Of a stretch of 64,000 nucleotides of DNA, positions 16,081 through 23,946 are shown in pieces. The notes under the pieces are model-generated. The model saw nothing but the letters and a program-made list of their open reading frames with translations. It searched no databases and was not told the DNA's origin. Within the stretch, counting starts at the first letter, position 1. Each line of letters starts with the position of its first letter. A program made the position numbers and the translations under genes. Source of the DNA: an uncultured Lachnospiraceae bacterium (GTDB lineage: Bacteria > Bacillota > Clostridia > Lachnospirales > Lachnospiraceae); assembly GCA_946615865.1 (NCBI GenBank), contig CAMOIJ010000003.1, positions 1-64,000 on the forward strand, in the 5' to 3' direction.

Positions 16081-17487
16081 TCATTTCATCTCAACGGTGA
16101 TCGTCACATCCCCGTTTCCGAGCAACTGCACCATCTCCTCATCAGACTTGTCCGTGACATGGCCGAGTCTGGTATAAGCCCATGAGTTGGAGCCGTAGAA
16201 CACGACGATCTGGTCGCCGGAGTACAGAACGATGTCACCGGACTGTGTGGTCGTCTGGCTGTCGTTTCTGGGCAGGCGCTGTCCGATGGAGCCGACCTGC
16301 TCGAATCCGCCGTACATGGACATCTGAATTGTCAGAGGTCCATTCTGGCACAGTTCCCTGAGCGCCTCCACGGATTCATTGTCTTCCCATTCCACTTCTA
16401 CAGGTGTTTCTCCGATTGTCATCTGCAGCATTGCTTCACCCTCCTCGCTGTCTGAAACCACTTTGTCACCGCTGAGCTGTCCCTCAAGATAGGGCAAAAT
16501 ATAGCTCATCGCATCCTCAAACGGCTGTCCGAAGAACTCGTGCCCGCCGTCCTTGATCACATAGAATTCGCAGTCCGGAATGATCTCTCTGGCCGCCTCG
16601 GAATAAGAGAGCGGAACTGTGTTGTCTTTGTCGCCGTGAAGAAGCAGCATGTGCCCCTGATAGGAAGAAAGCAGCTGGTCAAAATCCACCGTCCACAGAT
16701 CGGTGATGTAGTTTTTGCCAACATGGATCCAGCCGCCAAACAGGCTGACATCTTCCGGAACATCGTCCTCGGACTGATACTGCTCTGCTCCGCTGTCATC
16801 CTTTGCAGACAGCGCAGGATACATGAGAATCATGCCCGCGATCTCGTCCTGATGCGTGCTGCCCACAACGGTCGTGACAAGTCCGCCCATGCTGCCACCG
16901 AGAAGAACGATCTTGTCAGGGTCGACAAAGTCCCAGGTTTTAGCAGCCGCCAATACCGATTCCAGGTCAGACGCTTCGGTCAGAATGGACATCTCGCTGT
17001 TACTTCCGTCACTTCTGTTTCCTCCGACTGTACCGCCGCGGAAGTCAAAGACATAAGCCGCATAACCGGCCTCTGCCAGCCTCTCTGCGTACCGCTCGCC
17101 GGATGTGTGATCATTTCCGAGCTCGTGGGAGAAGATTACCAGCGGCACTTTTTTGCCATCCTCAGTTGCAGGCACATATGCGATGCCGTAAATCCTGTCA
17201 TCGCCGTTCTGCACCCAGATTTCCTGTGTTGTATATGTTCCTGTGGACATAGCCTCTTCTCCTTCTGCCGCCTGCTGATCGGCCTCTTGCTGTGTGACCT
17301 CTGGGGTAGCTTGTTCAGAAGCCACCTCCGGGGTATCTTGCTCCGGGGTATCTTGCTCTGCAGTTTCCGTACTGCTCTCTGCGGCCTCTTTACTGCCGCT
17401 GTCTTTGGCCTGAGCCGAGCCGCACCCGGCAAGTACAAGGCAAAAGATCAAAGCCAGCGATATGATTCCCATAAATCCTTTTCTCAT
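16081..17487 (-). CDS. lipoprotein: alpha/beta hydrolase fused to a cyclophilin-like domain
   Basis: The protein has 468 residues. A signal peptide with LAGC (Cys22) is followed by a linker rich in Glu/Gln/Thr with repeated TPE units (about 45-66, encoded by palindrome fragments) and an alpha/beta-hydrolase domain (about 85-335): oxyanion region IFSHELGNDH, nucleophile Ser199 in GGSMGG, acid in LLHGDKDNTVP, His in DGGHEFFG. The C-terminal ~115 residues match the cyclophilin-like fold (TIGETPVEVEWEDN, GGFEQVGSIGQRLPRND, GDIVLYSGDQIVVFYG). It should be an outer-face esterase or peptidase-like enzyme; the substrate is unknown. Confidence 0.85.
   Translation of the reverse strand: MRKGFMGIISLALIFCLVLAGCGSAQAKDSGSKEAAESSTETAEQDTPEQDTPEVASEQATPEVTQQEADQQAAEGEEAMSTGTYTTQEIWVQNGDDRIYGIAYVPATEDGKKVPLVIFSHELGNDHTSGERYAERLAEAGYAAYVFDFRGGTVGGNRSDGSNSEMSILTEASDLESVLAAAKTWDFVDPDKIVLLGGSMGGLVTTVVGSTHQDEIAGMILMYPALSAKDDSGAEQYQSEDDVPEDVSLFGGWIHVGKNYITDLWTVDFDQLLSSYQGHMLLLHGDKDNTVPLSYSEAAREIIPDCEFYVIKDGGHEFFGQPFEDAMSYILPYLEGQLSGDKVVSDSEEGEAMLQMTIGETPVEVEWEDNESVEALRELCQNGPLTIQMSMYGGFEQVGSIGQRLPRNDSQTTTQSGDIVLYSGDQIVVFYGSNSWAYTRLGHVTDKSDEEMVQLLGNGDVTITVEMK
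17296..17360. repeat. palindrome left-half fragments inside the hydrolase lipoprotein gene
   Basis: Three diverged left halves (GACCTCTGGGGTAGCTTGTT, then ACCTCCGGGGTATCTTGCTC, then a shorter one) are read in frame as ATPEV, DTPEV and DTPEQ in the linker after the lipobox. Confidence 0.8.
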
Positions 17488-17537
17488 AATTAACTCCTTA
17501 TTGATAGCAATCGGGACAGCCTCTGCCGCCGAACCGT

Positions 17538-17750
17538 TTACGCCTTCCTGAGCTGATAGCTCAGATAATCAAGTCTATCGATGCAGGCCTGCGACTCGTG
17601 AAGCCTGTCGAGCTGCTTCCTGCGGCACTTTGCGATCAGCTTTTCTGTTTTTTGACTGTCCCCCTTTTGGATGCTGGAAACGATCATTTCAGTTTCTGAC
17701 TCTCCGCACCCTGCTGCAAGTAGAATTTCCGCGATCTCATTAAGTGCCAT
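17538..17750 (-). CDS. small conserved protein beside LysR gene, paralogue of 21478
   Basis: From ATG 17750 (TAAGGAG upstream) it has 70 residues. It shares with the 74-residue protein at 21478 the pattern AGCGESE...IQKGDSQKTEKLIAKCRRKQLDRLHESQACIDRLDYL, that is, a helical hairpin with a conserved Cys-Gly, a basic Cys-Arg patch and a Leu-His-Glu-Ser-Gln motif. Both copies are divergently transcribed from a LysR-type regulator gene. The function is unknown. An upstream extension of the frame to 17966 runs through the LysR promoter and is not native. Confidence 0.8.
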   Translation of the reverse strand: MALNEIAEILLAAGCGESETEMIVSSIQKGDSQKTEKLIAKCRRKQLDRLHESQACIDRLDYLSYQLRKA

Positions 17751-17795
17751 GTCAAAATACTCCTTATTTAATTGGTTTGTCTCTGTTATGGCTCT

Positions 17796-17857
17796 ATTAT
17801 ATCCGCGGATTTTCCTATAATCAAATACTTGATATCTATACCTTCCTATGCTAATAA
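17796..17857. promoter_or_regulatory. divergent promoters of small protein and LysR gene
   Basis: Leftward: TTGATT (17819-17824), 17 bp, TATAAT (17796-17801). Rightward: TTGATA (17829-17834), 17 bp, TAATAA (17852-17857). The two -35 boxes are only 4 bp apart, so a LysR dimer bound here would touch both promoters. Confidence 0.7.
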
Positions 17858-17888
17858 TGAATACGAGCAACAAGAAAGGAGTTTTCAT

Positions 17889-18764
17889 ATGGATATACGC
17901 ACTATGCAATACTATCTGGCTGTGGTGCGGGAAGGCACGATCTCCGCGGCGGCCCAGGCCCTGCACGTCGCCCAGCCCTCTCTGTCACGGCAGATGAAGG
18001 AGCTTGAGGAAGAACTCGGCGTGTCCCTTTTTGTGCGCGGAAATCGGAAGATCACCCTCACCGAAGAAGGCATGGTACTCCGCAAAAGGGCGGAAGAAAT
18101 GGTTCGCCTGATGCAGATGACCGAGGAAGAAATCTCACAGATCAAGAACCATATCTCGGGCTCCGTGCGGATCGGAGCCGGCGAGTCCTGGTCCTTCCAT
18201 TACCTGTCGCGCGCGGCGGCAAGTATTGCTTCGGAGCACCCGGATATCCGCTTTCATATCACCAGCGGCGACACACAAGACCTGATGGATGAGCTGAACA
18301 ACGGACTGATCGACTTCGCCGTGATCTTCACCAATGTAGACCACACTCTATATCAGTCCATTGAGCTGCCGGCTGAGGACTCTTTTGGCCTGCTTATGCC
18401 AAAAGATTGCCCACTCGCAGAAAAGTCGGAAATCCGGTTATCCGACCTCAGAGGTCTCCCAGTCATTATTTCAAGAGGAGCTGTGTCTCACTATGCCGGC
18501 TCGGAAGAACTGTCGTCGCTCAACATCGTCGCGACTTACAACCTGGTCTACAACGCATCACTGCTCGTGGAGGACGGACTCGGATACGCCATCTGCTTCG
18601 ACAAGCTGATCAACACGACCGGGGACAGCCCGCTGTGCATGCGGCCGATCGTGCCCGCCATGAAGTCCACCGGATACCTGATCTGGAAGAAGTATCAGGT
18701 CTTCTCCCCGGCAGTGCAAATGTTCATCGACCGGGTCCGCGAGGACAATCGACCTCTGGGGTAG
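17889..18764 (+). CDS. LysR-family transcriptional regulator
   Basis: From ATG 17889 (AAAGGAG upstream) it has 291 residues. The N-terminal HTH (MDIRTMQYYLAVVREGTISAAAQALHVAQPSLSRQMKELEEELG, in two blocks) is followed by a PBP2-like effector domain. The last codons, Asn-Arg-Pro-Leu-Gly-stop, are supplied by a palindrome left half at 18751, so the native C-terminus was replaced at this point. It is divergent from the 70-residue small protein and probably controls it and the downstream redox genes. Confidence 0.9.
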   Translation: MDIRTMQYYLAVVREGTISAAAQALHVAQPSLSRQMKELEEELGVSLFVRGNRKITLTEEGMVLRKRAEEMVRLMQMTEEEISQIKNHISGSVRIGAGESWSFHYLSRAAASIASEHPDIRFHITSGDTQDLMDELNNGLIDFAVIFTNVDHTLYQSIELPAEDSFGLLMPKDCPLAEKSEIRLSDLRGLPVIISRGAVSHYAGSEELSSLNIVATYNLVYNASLLVEDGLGYAICFDKLINTTGDSPLCMRPIVPAMKSTGYLIWKKYQVFSPAVQMFIDRVREDNRPLG

Positions 18765-18866
18765 TTTGTCCCCACTTGTGGAAAAACGGCCTCTGGCAAA
18801 ATCGACCTCTGGGGTAGTTTGTGGACAGATGGCCACAAACTACCCCAGAGGTCTTTCATGGAGGTC
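18751..18866. repeat. palindromic element copy 8 (50 bp, 18804-18853) with left and right fragments
   Basis: An incomplete left half at 18751-18780 provides the LysR stop codon. A full copy follows at 18804-18853 (one inner mismatch, TGGACA/TGGCCA). The end GAGGTCTTTCAT is then repeated. Confidence 0.93.
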
Positions 18867-18881
18867 TTTCATTCGGCGGAC

Positions 18882-18922
18882 TTGAAAAAAGTATGGAGCC
18901 AAAATATAATAACAAGTGTTAT
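18882..18922 (+). promoter_or_regulatory. promoter and operator of the TetR-CPBP operon
   Basis: TTGAAA (18882-18887), 17 bp, TATAAT (18905-18910). The palindrome ATAACA-AG-TGTTAT (18909-18922) overlaps the -10 and the likely transcription start, a natural binding site for the TetR protein encoded next. Confidence 0.75.
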
Positions 18923-18942
18923 AGTATCGTGAGGTGACTTTA

Positions 18943-19497
18943 ATGCCCAAAAAACCGACAACAACAAGGGCGGCCATGATAGAAGGCGCATTTCAACTGA
19001 TCAGAGAAAAAGGACTTGAATATCTGACAGCAAGAAATCTTGCCGCTTTTCTCGGATGCTCTACCCAGCCCATCATGTATCAATTCCCTAATCTAGACAT
19101 GCTGAGAGACCTGGCTTATCAGAAGGCAGATGCGTTCCACAGCGAATACATACTGGCAGGCGGAGATCTTTTGGAGATAGGAATGCGATATATCCGATTT
19201 GCAGAAGAAGAGCCGCAGCTGTTCCGATTTCTTTTTCAATCCGGCCGGTTTTCGGGATCCAGTCTGGAAGATTTGATCAAATCGCCGGAATCGGCTGATC
19301 TGCTTACTGTAGTAAGTACTGAAGAAGGATTGGCGACAGAAGACGCCGCGCTCTTTTTTGAACCTCTGGCAGCTCTTGTTCATGGTTACGCCAGTCTGAT
19401 CGCAAACAACGGAATGAGGTATGATCCAGCCTCAATCCGAGAATCATTGGCTTTGATCGAGGAAGGAATAAGAAAAGGTAAAAATAGTAATGACTAA
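18943..19497 (+). CDS. TetR/AcrR family transcriptional regulator
   Basis: From ATG 18943 (GTGAGGTGA upstream) it has 184 residues. The HTH lies at about residues 22-45 (YLTARNLAAFLGCSTQPIMYQFPNLDML), followed by a helical ligand domain resembling the TetR_C WHG type. It overlaps the CPBP protease gene by 8 bp, so the two are coexpressed and probably autoregulated through the palindrome at 18909. Confidence 0.9.
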   Translation: MPKKPTTTRAAMIEGAFQLIREKGLEYLTARNLAAFLGCSTQPIMYQFPNLDMLRDLAYQKADAFHSEYILAGGDLLEIGMRYIRFAEEEPQLFRFLFQSGRFSGSSLEDLIKSPESADLLTVVSTEEGLATEDAALFFEPLAALVHGYASLIANNGMRYDPASIRESLALIEEGIRKGKNSND

Positions 19498-20224
19498 ACT
19501 GTATCAAAAAAGCGAAATCACTTTTGCGATCCTGTGGATCGTTGCCTATGTTGTCCTGAGCAGCTATGCGGACCAGCTTTCCTTGTCCATTGGCATAGTG
19601 AAATCCGTAACGGCTGTGCTGCAGATCGCGATGTCTCTGGTCCTGTTTTTCTGGATCCGAAACAATAACCTGAGCGAAAAACACGGTTTTTGCAGGCCCA
19701 TTGTTCCTGCAAGGCAGTTTTTGTATTATCTGCCGCTGGTTATTATCGCATCGACCGCTGTCTGGGGCGGGATCGGGCTTCAATATGGCTTCCCGGATGC
19801 ACTCATGTATGCGATCAGCATGTGCTGCGTCGGTTTTCTGGAGGAGGTAATCTTCCGCGGATTCCTGTTCCGGGCAATGGAAAAAGACAACCTGGAAACG
19901 GCGATCATCGTATCTTCGCTGACTTTTGGCATTGGACATATTGTTAATCTTTTTAACGGCAGCGGAAGGGATACGGCTTCGTCTGTGATCCAGATTGTGT
20001 TTGCCGTTCTGGTCGGATTCGTGCTCGTACTGATCTTCTATTATGGAAAATCGCTGGTTCCGTGCATCATTTTCCATTCGGCAAATAATGCGCTCAAAGT
20101 GTTCGAGGTAAACGGGAGCTTCAGTCCACAGGCAGAAATGGTGATGAATCTTGTGGTAATCTTCGTCGTTCTGGGAGGATACGTATTCTATCTGATTAAG
20201 GTATTTCCGGGGAAGTCAGAGTGA
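19490..20224 (+). CDS. CPBP-family intramembrane protease
   Basis: The protein has 244 residues with about seven hydrophobic helices. It contains the family motifs in order: EEVIFRGFLFR near residues 118-128, FGIGHIVNL with the catalytic His, and the C-terminal FHSANNA. CPBP (Abi/CAAX-like) proteases cut membrane proteins; bacterial members act in bacteriocin self-immunity or signalling. Its partner here is the upstream TetR regulator. It ends 35 bp before palindrome copy 9. Confidence 0.88.
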   Translation: MTKLYQKSEITFAILWIVAYVVLSSYADQLSLSIGIVKSVTAVLQIAMSLVLFFWIRNNNLSEKHGFCRPIVPARQFLYYLPLVIIASTAVWGGIGLQYGFPDALMYAISMCCVGFLEEVIFRGFLFRAMEKDNLETAIIVSSLTFGIGHIVNLFNGSGRDTASSVIQIVFAVLVGFVLVLIFYYGKSLVPCIIFHSANNALKVFEVNGSFSPQAEMVMNLVVIFVVLGGYVFYLIKVFPGKSE

Positions 20225-20258
20225 ACTACCCATCGCCTACGGATTAGGATAACTAGAA

Positions 20259-20376
20259 GACCTCTGGGGTAGTTTGTGGACAGGTGTAGGATATTCTACA
20301 GTTGGGGACAAACTACCCCAGAGGTCGCTTTCATTTCCAGTTGGGGACAAACTACCCCAGAGGTCGCTTTCATTTG
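20259..20376. repeat. palindromic element copy 9 (68 bp, 20259-20326) plus 39-bp tandem duplicate
   Basis: Long class. The right half plus flank is duplicated as two exact 39-bp units, 20299-20337 and 20338-20376. The second unit runs into the LysR gene's 3' end (stop at 20370). Confidence 0.97.
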
Positions 20377-21248
20377 GAAAAAGTTGTCTCTATCTGCTTC
20401 AGGAATCTCTCCGCGATAGGCGTGAAGCTCTGGTACTTATTCCAGATTAAGTACATCTTCATCTCCAGGTGTGGATAGAGCGGCAGGAAAACCATGCCGC
20501 TGCCCGGGGAAGTATCGATCAGGTTGTTCAGCGTCAGCAGGACCCCCAGCCCTTCCCGGGCAAACATGGAGCCGTTATAGGCCAAGCGGAAGGAGCCCTC
20601 CAGACGCAGCCGGGAGAAATGCTCTTTTGCCCAAGGGCGAATGTCGTTTTCCCAGCTCTGTTCAGACGTGAATAGCGGGACCCCCGCCAGGTCCTCTGCG
20701 GTAATGCGTTCCTTCTTAGCCAATTCCGAATCTGCCGGAACGACTGCCCCGAAATAATCGGCTTCCGGAAACTGGACATAATTGTATTTTCTCACATCCG
20801 GAATTTCGAAGATCGCGGCAAAATCCAGCAGTCCCTTATCCAGCTTCTCCGTGACCTGCTCCGTATCGCCGCTGGTGATGTGGTATCGAAGGTCCGGATA
20901 CACTTTTTTGAACTTCCGGATTTCCCGGGCAAGGTATCGGATCTGCCAGGACTCCGCGAGGCCAAAATACAGTTCTCCGCCTGTGATATCATCCAGAGAC
21001 AGAAATTCCTGCTCGATCTTATCCGCCATGGACACCAGATCCTCTGCCCGGTCACGCAAAAGCACACCTTCCTCTGTCAGGGCAATGCTGAAGCTGTGCC
21101 GGGTAAACAATTTTTTGCCAAGCTCTTCTTCCAGGCTTTTCAGCGCCTTGGAAAGCGTCGGCTGCGTCACATGCAGTTGTTCTGCCGCCCGGGACATATT
21201 CTCTTCTCTCGCCACTGCAAGAAAATATCTCAAAGTTCGAATCTCCAT
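20370..21248 (-). CDS. LysR-family transcriptional regulator
   Basis: From ATG 21248 (GGAGGAAGAAGCGT upstream) it has 292 residues. The HTH (MEIRTLRYFLAVAREENMSR, AAEQLHVTQPTLSKALKSLE) is close in sequence to the LysR protein at 17889; both effector domains begin with GLAESWQIRY or GAGESWSFHY. It is divergent from the small protein at 21478 and the redox cluster that follows, which it probably activates. The TGA lies inside the duplicated palindrome flank. Confidence 0.92.
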   Translation of the reverse strand: MEIRTLRYFLAVAREENMSRAAEQLHVTQPTLSKALKSLEEELGKKLFTRHSFSIALTEEGVLLRDRAEDLVSMADKIEQEFLSLDDITGGELYFGLAESWQIRYLAREIRKFKKVYPDLRYHITSGDTEQVTEKLDKGLLDFAAIFEIPDVRKYNYVQFPEADYFGAVVPADSELAKKERITAEDLAGVPLFTSEQSWENDIRPWAKEHFSRLRLEGSFRLAYNGSMFAREGLGVLLTLNNLIDTSPGSGMVFLPLYPHLEMKMYLIWNKYQSFTPIAERFLKQIETTFSK

Positions 21249-21275
21249 ACGCTTCTTCCTCCTCCGGGTCAAAAC

Positions 21276-21362
21276 GACCTCTGGGGTATCTTGTTCTCCT
21301 CGGTTAAATCGACCTCTGGGGTACCTTGTTGCAGGTCAAACGACCTCTGAGGTAGTTTTTGT
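21276..21362. repeat. three tandem left-half palindrome fragments upstream of LysR
   Basis: GACCTCTGGGGTATCTTGTT (21276), GACCTCTGGGGTACCTTGTT (21311) and GACCTCTGAGGTAGTTTTT (21342) occur 31-35 bp apart with no right arms. They lie between the divergent lysR and 21478 genes. Confidence 0.85.
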
Positions 21363-21477
21363 TCTTGATATACCAAAAAAGAATATCACGATATTCATTA
21401 TACCCATTAGCGAGGTATCTGTTAAGCCCCTATAATAAACTCACAGACATCAAAGAAGTGTATGGGAGATACCACAC

Positions 21478-21702
21478 ATGAAGGAAGAACTGGAAAAAAT
21501 ACTCACAAACCTCCACGATGCCGGCTGCGGAAGTGGGGAAGTGGAAAAAGCAAAGCAGCTCTATGAATCAGGCGATACAAAAGCTCTGCTCCGCTACTTC
21601 CGAAAATGTCGGTGCAGCAGGATGGAGGAGCTCCATGAGAGCCAGCGGAAAGTGGACTGCCTGGATTTTCTGATCCGGCAGACAGTCAAAACACTACAGT
21701 AA
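21478..21702 (+). CDS. small conserved protein beside LysR gene, paralogue of 17538
   Basis: This 74-residue protein shares with the 17538 protein the AGCGSGE start, the Gly-Asp-Thr-Lys turn, a RKCRCSRMEELHESQRKVDCLDFLIRQ core and its overall length. TATAAT at 21431-21436 is a likely -10 without a good -35, as expected for a LysR-activated promoter. It precedes the YcjY-like hydrolase gene by 21 bp and is probably cotranscribed with it. The function is unknown; the extra Cys residues could bind metal. Confidence 0.8.
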   Translation: MKEELEKILTNLHDAGCGSGEVEKAKQLYESGDTKALLRYFRKCRCSRMEELHESQRKVDCLDFLIRQTVKTLQ

Positions 21703-21723
21703 AAAGCAATAAGGAGAAAAACC

Positions 21724-22725
21724 ATGATCAGAAAAGAAGAACTCACCCTCACAAAAGAATGGGACAAGACCTTCCCGAAAAGCGAAAAAGTCGATCACTC
21801 TAAAGTGACCTTCGTAAATAGATACGGCATCACACTTGCAGCAGATATGTACGTTCCAAAGAATGCGGAAGGAAAGCTTCCGGCCATCGCAGTGAGCGGA
21901 CCTTTTGGCGCCGTTAAAGAGCAGTGCTCCGGTCTGTATGCCCAGACTATGGCGGAGCGCGGATTCGTTACGGTTGCTTTTGATCCGTCTTTTACAGGCG
22001 AGAGCGGCGGCAATGTGCGCTACATGGCATCTCCGGACATCAATACAGAAGATTTCATGGCGGCGGTTGACTTCCTGTCCCTGTGCGATCGAGTTGATCC
22101 GGACCGCATCGGTATCATCGGTATCTGCGGCTGGGGCGGCATGGCCCTGAACACGGCAGCCCTCGATACCCGCATCAAGGCAACGGTTGCTTCTACCATG
22201 TACGATATGACCCGCGTGAATGCTAAGGGATATTTTGACTCTGCAGACAGCGAGGAGGCCCGCTACCAGGCGAAGGCAGCCATGTGTGCCCAGATGTTGG
22301 AAGACCTGAAGAACGGTGAGTATAAGCTGGGAGGCGGTGTCGTCGATCCCCTGCCGGAAGACGCGCCTTTCTTCGTGAAAGATTACTACGATTATTATAA
22401 GACCGGACGCGGCTACCATGCCCGTTCCCTGAACTCCAACGGCGGCTGGAATGTCATCGGCTGCGAGAGCTTTATCAATCAGCCGATCCTGCAGTATAGC
22501 AATGAGATCCGCAGCGCGGTCCTCATAATCCACGGTGAGAAGGCGCACTCCTGCTATTTCTCACGGGACGCCTATGCGAACATGATCAAAGACAGCAAGT
22601 ATACGGACAACAAAGAACTGATGATCATTCCGGATGCGGTCCACACCGATCTCTATGACGGCGGTGGCAAAAAAGCGATCCCGTTCGACAAGCTGGAATC
22701 GTTCTTCAATCAGTATCTGCAATAA
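21724..22725 (+). CDS. alpha/beta hydrolase, YcjY-like with Cys nucleophile position
   Basis: The protein has 333 residues. The nucleophile elbow is GICGWGG with Cys135 where Ser is usual, and the catalytic His307 lies in DAVHTDLYD; the DPSFTGESGG region is typical of the YcjY/dienelactone-hydrolase-like branch, which has such a Cys. It may be an esterase, dehalogenase-like or dienelactone-type enzyme; the substrate is unknown. AAGGAG precedes the ATG at 21724. It is followed 16 bp later by an exported aldo/keto reductase. Confidence 0.88.
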   Translation: MIRKEELTLTKEWDKTFPKSEKVDHSKVTFVNRYGITLAADMYVPKNAEGKLPAIAVSGPFGAVKEQCSGLYAQTMAERGFVTVAFDPSFTGESGGNVRYMASPDINTEDFMAAVDFLSLCDRVDPDRIGIIGICGWGGMALNTAALDTRIKATVASTMYDMTRVNAKGYFDSADSEEARYQAKAAMCAQMLEDLKNGEYKLGGGVVDPLPEDAPFFVKDYYDYYKTGRGYHARSLNSNGGWNVIGCESFINQPILQYSNEIRSAVLIIHGEKAHSCYFSRDAYANMIKDSKYTDNKELMIIPDAVHTDLYDGGGKKAIPFDKLESFFNQYLQ

Positions 22726-22741
22726 TAGTCGATGAAAAGAT

Positions 22742-23773
22742 ATGAATTCAGGAAATCGCCGGCGTAAAGGAAAGCTCTGTTTTGCCCTGGCTGCCATAAT
22801 GCTGCTCCTCGCCGGATGTGCAGCGGGCGGTGCATCAGAATCTAGTGCCGCGGAAAAAACGGATGTTGCCTCTTCGCCTGAGGAAGAGCAAAGAGAAACC
22901 TCCGGCGGCGGAAATACCACAGCCACTCTTTCTCAGTCCGAAGGCGTATTTGATCTCGAAAAAAGGACCGTGCTCTTAAACAGCGGATATGAGATGCCTG
23001 TGATCGGACTTGGAACGTGGACTCTTTCCGACGACGAGGCTGAGAAGTCCGTGTACCATGCATTGAAGTCCGGGATGCGCCTGATCGATACGGCCAGATA
23101 CTATGGTAATGAAGTCGGGGTCGGTCGCGGACTTCAAAAAGCGATCGACGAGGGAATCGTCACACGGGAAGAAGTATTCATCACCACCAAGATTTACAGC
23201 GGCAACTACGAACGTGCAGGCGGGATCATTGAGGACGCCCTGAAAGATCTGAACGTGGATTATATCGACCTGCTCCTGATCCACCAGCCGGGAGCCGATG
23301 ATGAAGGCGTCTACAGGGCTATGGAAGAAGCCGTGGGCGCCGGCAAGCTCCGGTCGATCGGAATCTCCAATTATTACACGAAGGAGCAAGTTGACGAGGT
23401 GCTGTCTTTTGCCACGATCACGCCGGCGGTCATCCAGAACGAAAACCATCTATACTATCAAAATACAGAATTGCAGGATTACGTTCGTCAGTATAACATC
23501 GTGATCGAATCCTGGTATCCTTTCGGAGGCCGGGGCCACACTTCCGAGCACTTTGGGAATGAAGTGATCGAAGAGCTGGCTGACAAATACAGAAAGTCTT
23601 CTGCCCAAGTTATCCTTCGGTGGCAGATTCAGGCAGGGTTTATTGCCATCCCGGGGTCTTCTAATCCGGATCATATTGCGGAGAATTATGATGTCTTTGA
23701 TTTTGAATTGACGGATACTGAGATGCAGAGAATTCGGAATCTCGATCGCCAGATGCGGTATGAGAACTGGTAA
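22742..23773 (+). CDS. aldo/keto reductase with lipoprotein signal peptide
   Basis: The protein has 343 residues. A signal peptide with lipobox LLAGC (Cys26) and a Ser/Glu-rich linker precede a full aldo/keto reductase barrel from about residue 72. The tetrad is visible: Asp and Tyr in LIDTARYYGNE, Lys in ITTKIYS, His in LLIHQPG; the NADP-binding end has IPGSSNPDHI. A lipoprotein AKR is unusual because NADPH is cytoplasmic. Its closest neighbour in sequence is the cytoplasmic AKR at 25769. It ends at a terminator at 23791. Confidence 0.88.
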   Translation: MNSGNRRRKGKLCFALAAIMLLLAGCAAGGASESSAAEKTDVASSPEEEQRETSGGGNTTATLSQSEGVFDLEKRTVLLNSGYEMPVIGLGTWTLSDDEAEKSVYHALKSGMRLIDTARYYGNEVGVGRGLQKAIDEGIVTREEVFITTKIYSGNYERAGGIIEDALKDLNVDYIDLLLIHQPGADDEGVYRAMEEAVGAGKLRSIGISNYYTKEQVDEVLSFATITPAVIQNENHLYYQNTELQDYVRQYNIVIESWYPFGGRGHTSEHFGNEVIEELADKYRKSSAQVILRWQIQAGFIAIPGSSNPDHIAENYDVFDFELTDTEMQRIRNLDRQMRYENW

Positions 23774-23790
23774 AACAACTTAAAATTATG

Positions 23791-23827
23791 AACCGGGAAC
23801 AGCTTGATGCTGTTTCCGGTTTTTTTG
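23791..23827 (+). terminator. intrinsic terminator after the exported AKR
   Basis: AACCGGGAACAGC pairs with GCTGTTTCCGGTT (one mismatch) around TTGAT, followed by TTTTTT. It closes the 21478-23773 operon. Confidence 0.85.
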
Positions 23828-23835
23828 TGGTAAAG

Positions 23836-23932
23836 AGCCTCTGGGGGGTAATAAGACCTCTGAAGACCTCTGGGGTAGTTTGTCGACAGGTGATGATTAT
23901 TCCACACCTGTCCACAAACCACCCCAGAGGTC
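23836..23932. repeat. palindromic element copy 10 (68 bp, 23865-23932) with two left-end fragments
   Basis: Two short left fragments (23836 and 23855) precede a full long-class copy. The core is in the reverse orientation (GATTATTCC). One arm mismatch (ACCACCCC). Confidence 0.94.
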
Positions 23933-23946
23933 TCTTCATTCTTTGC

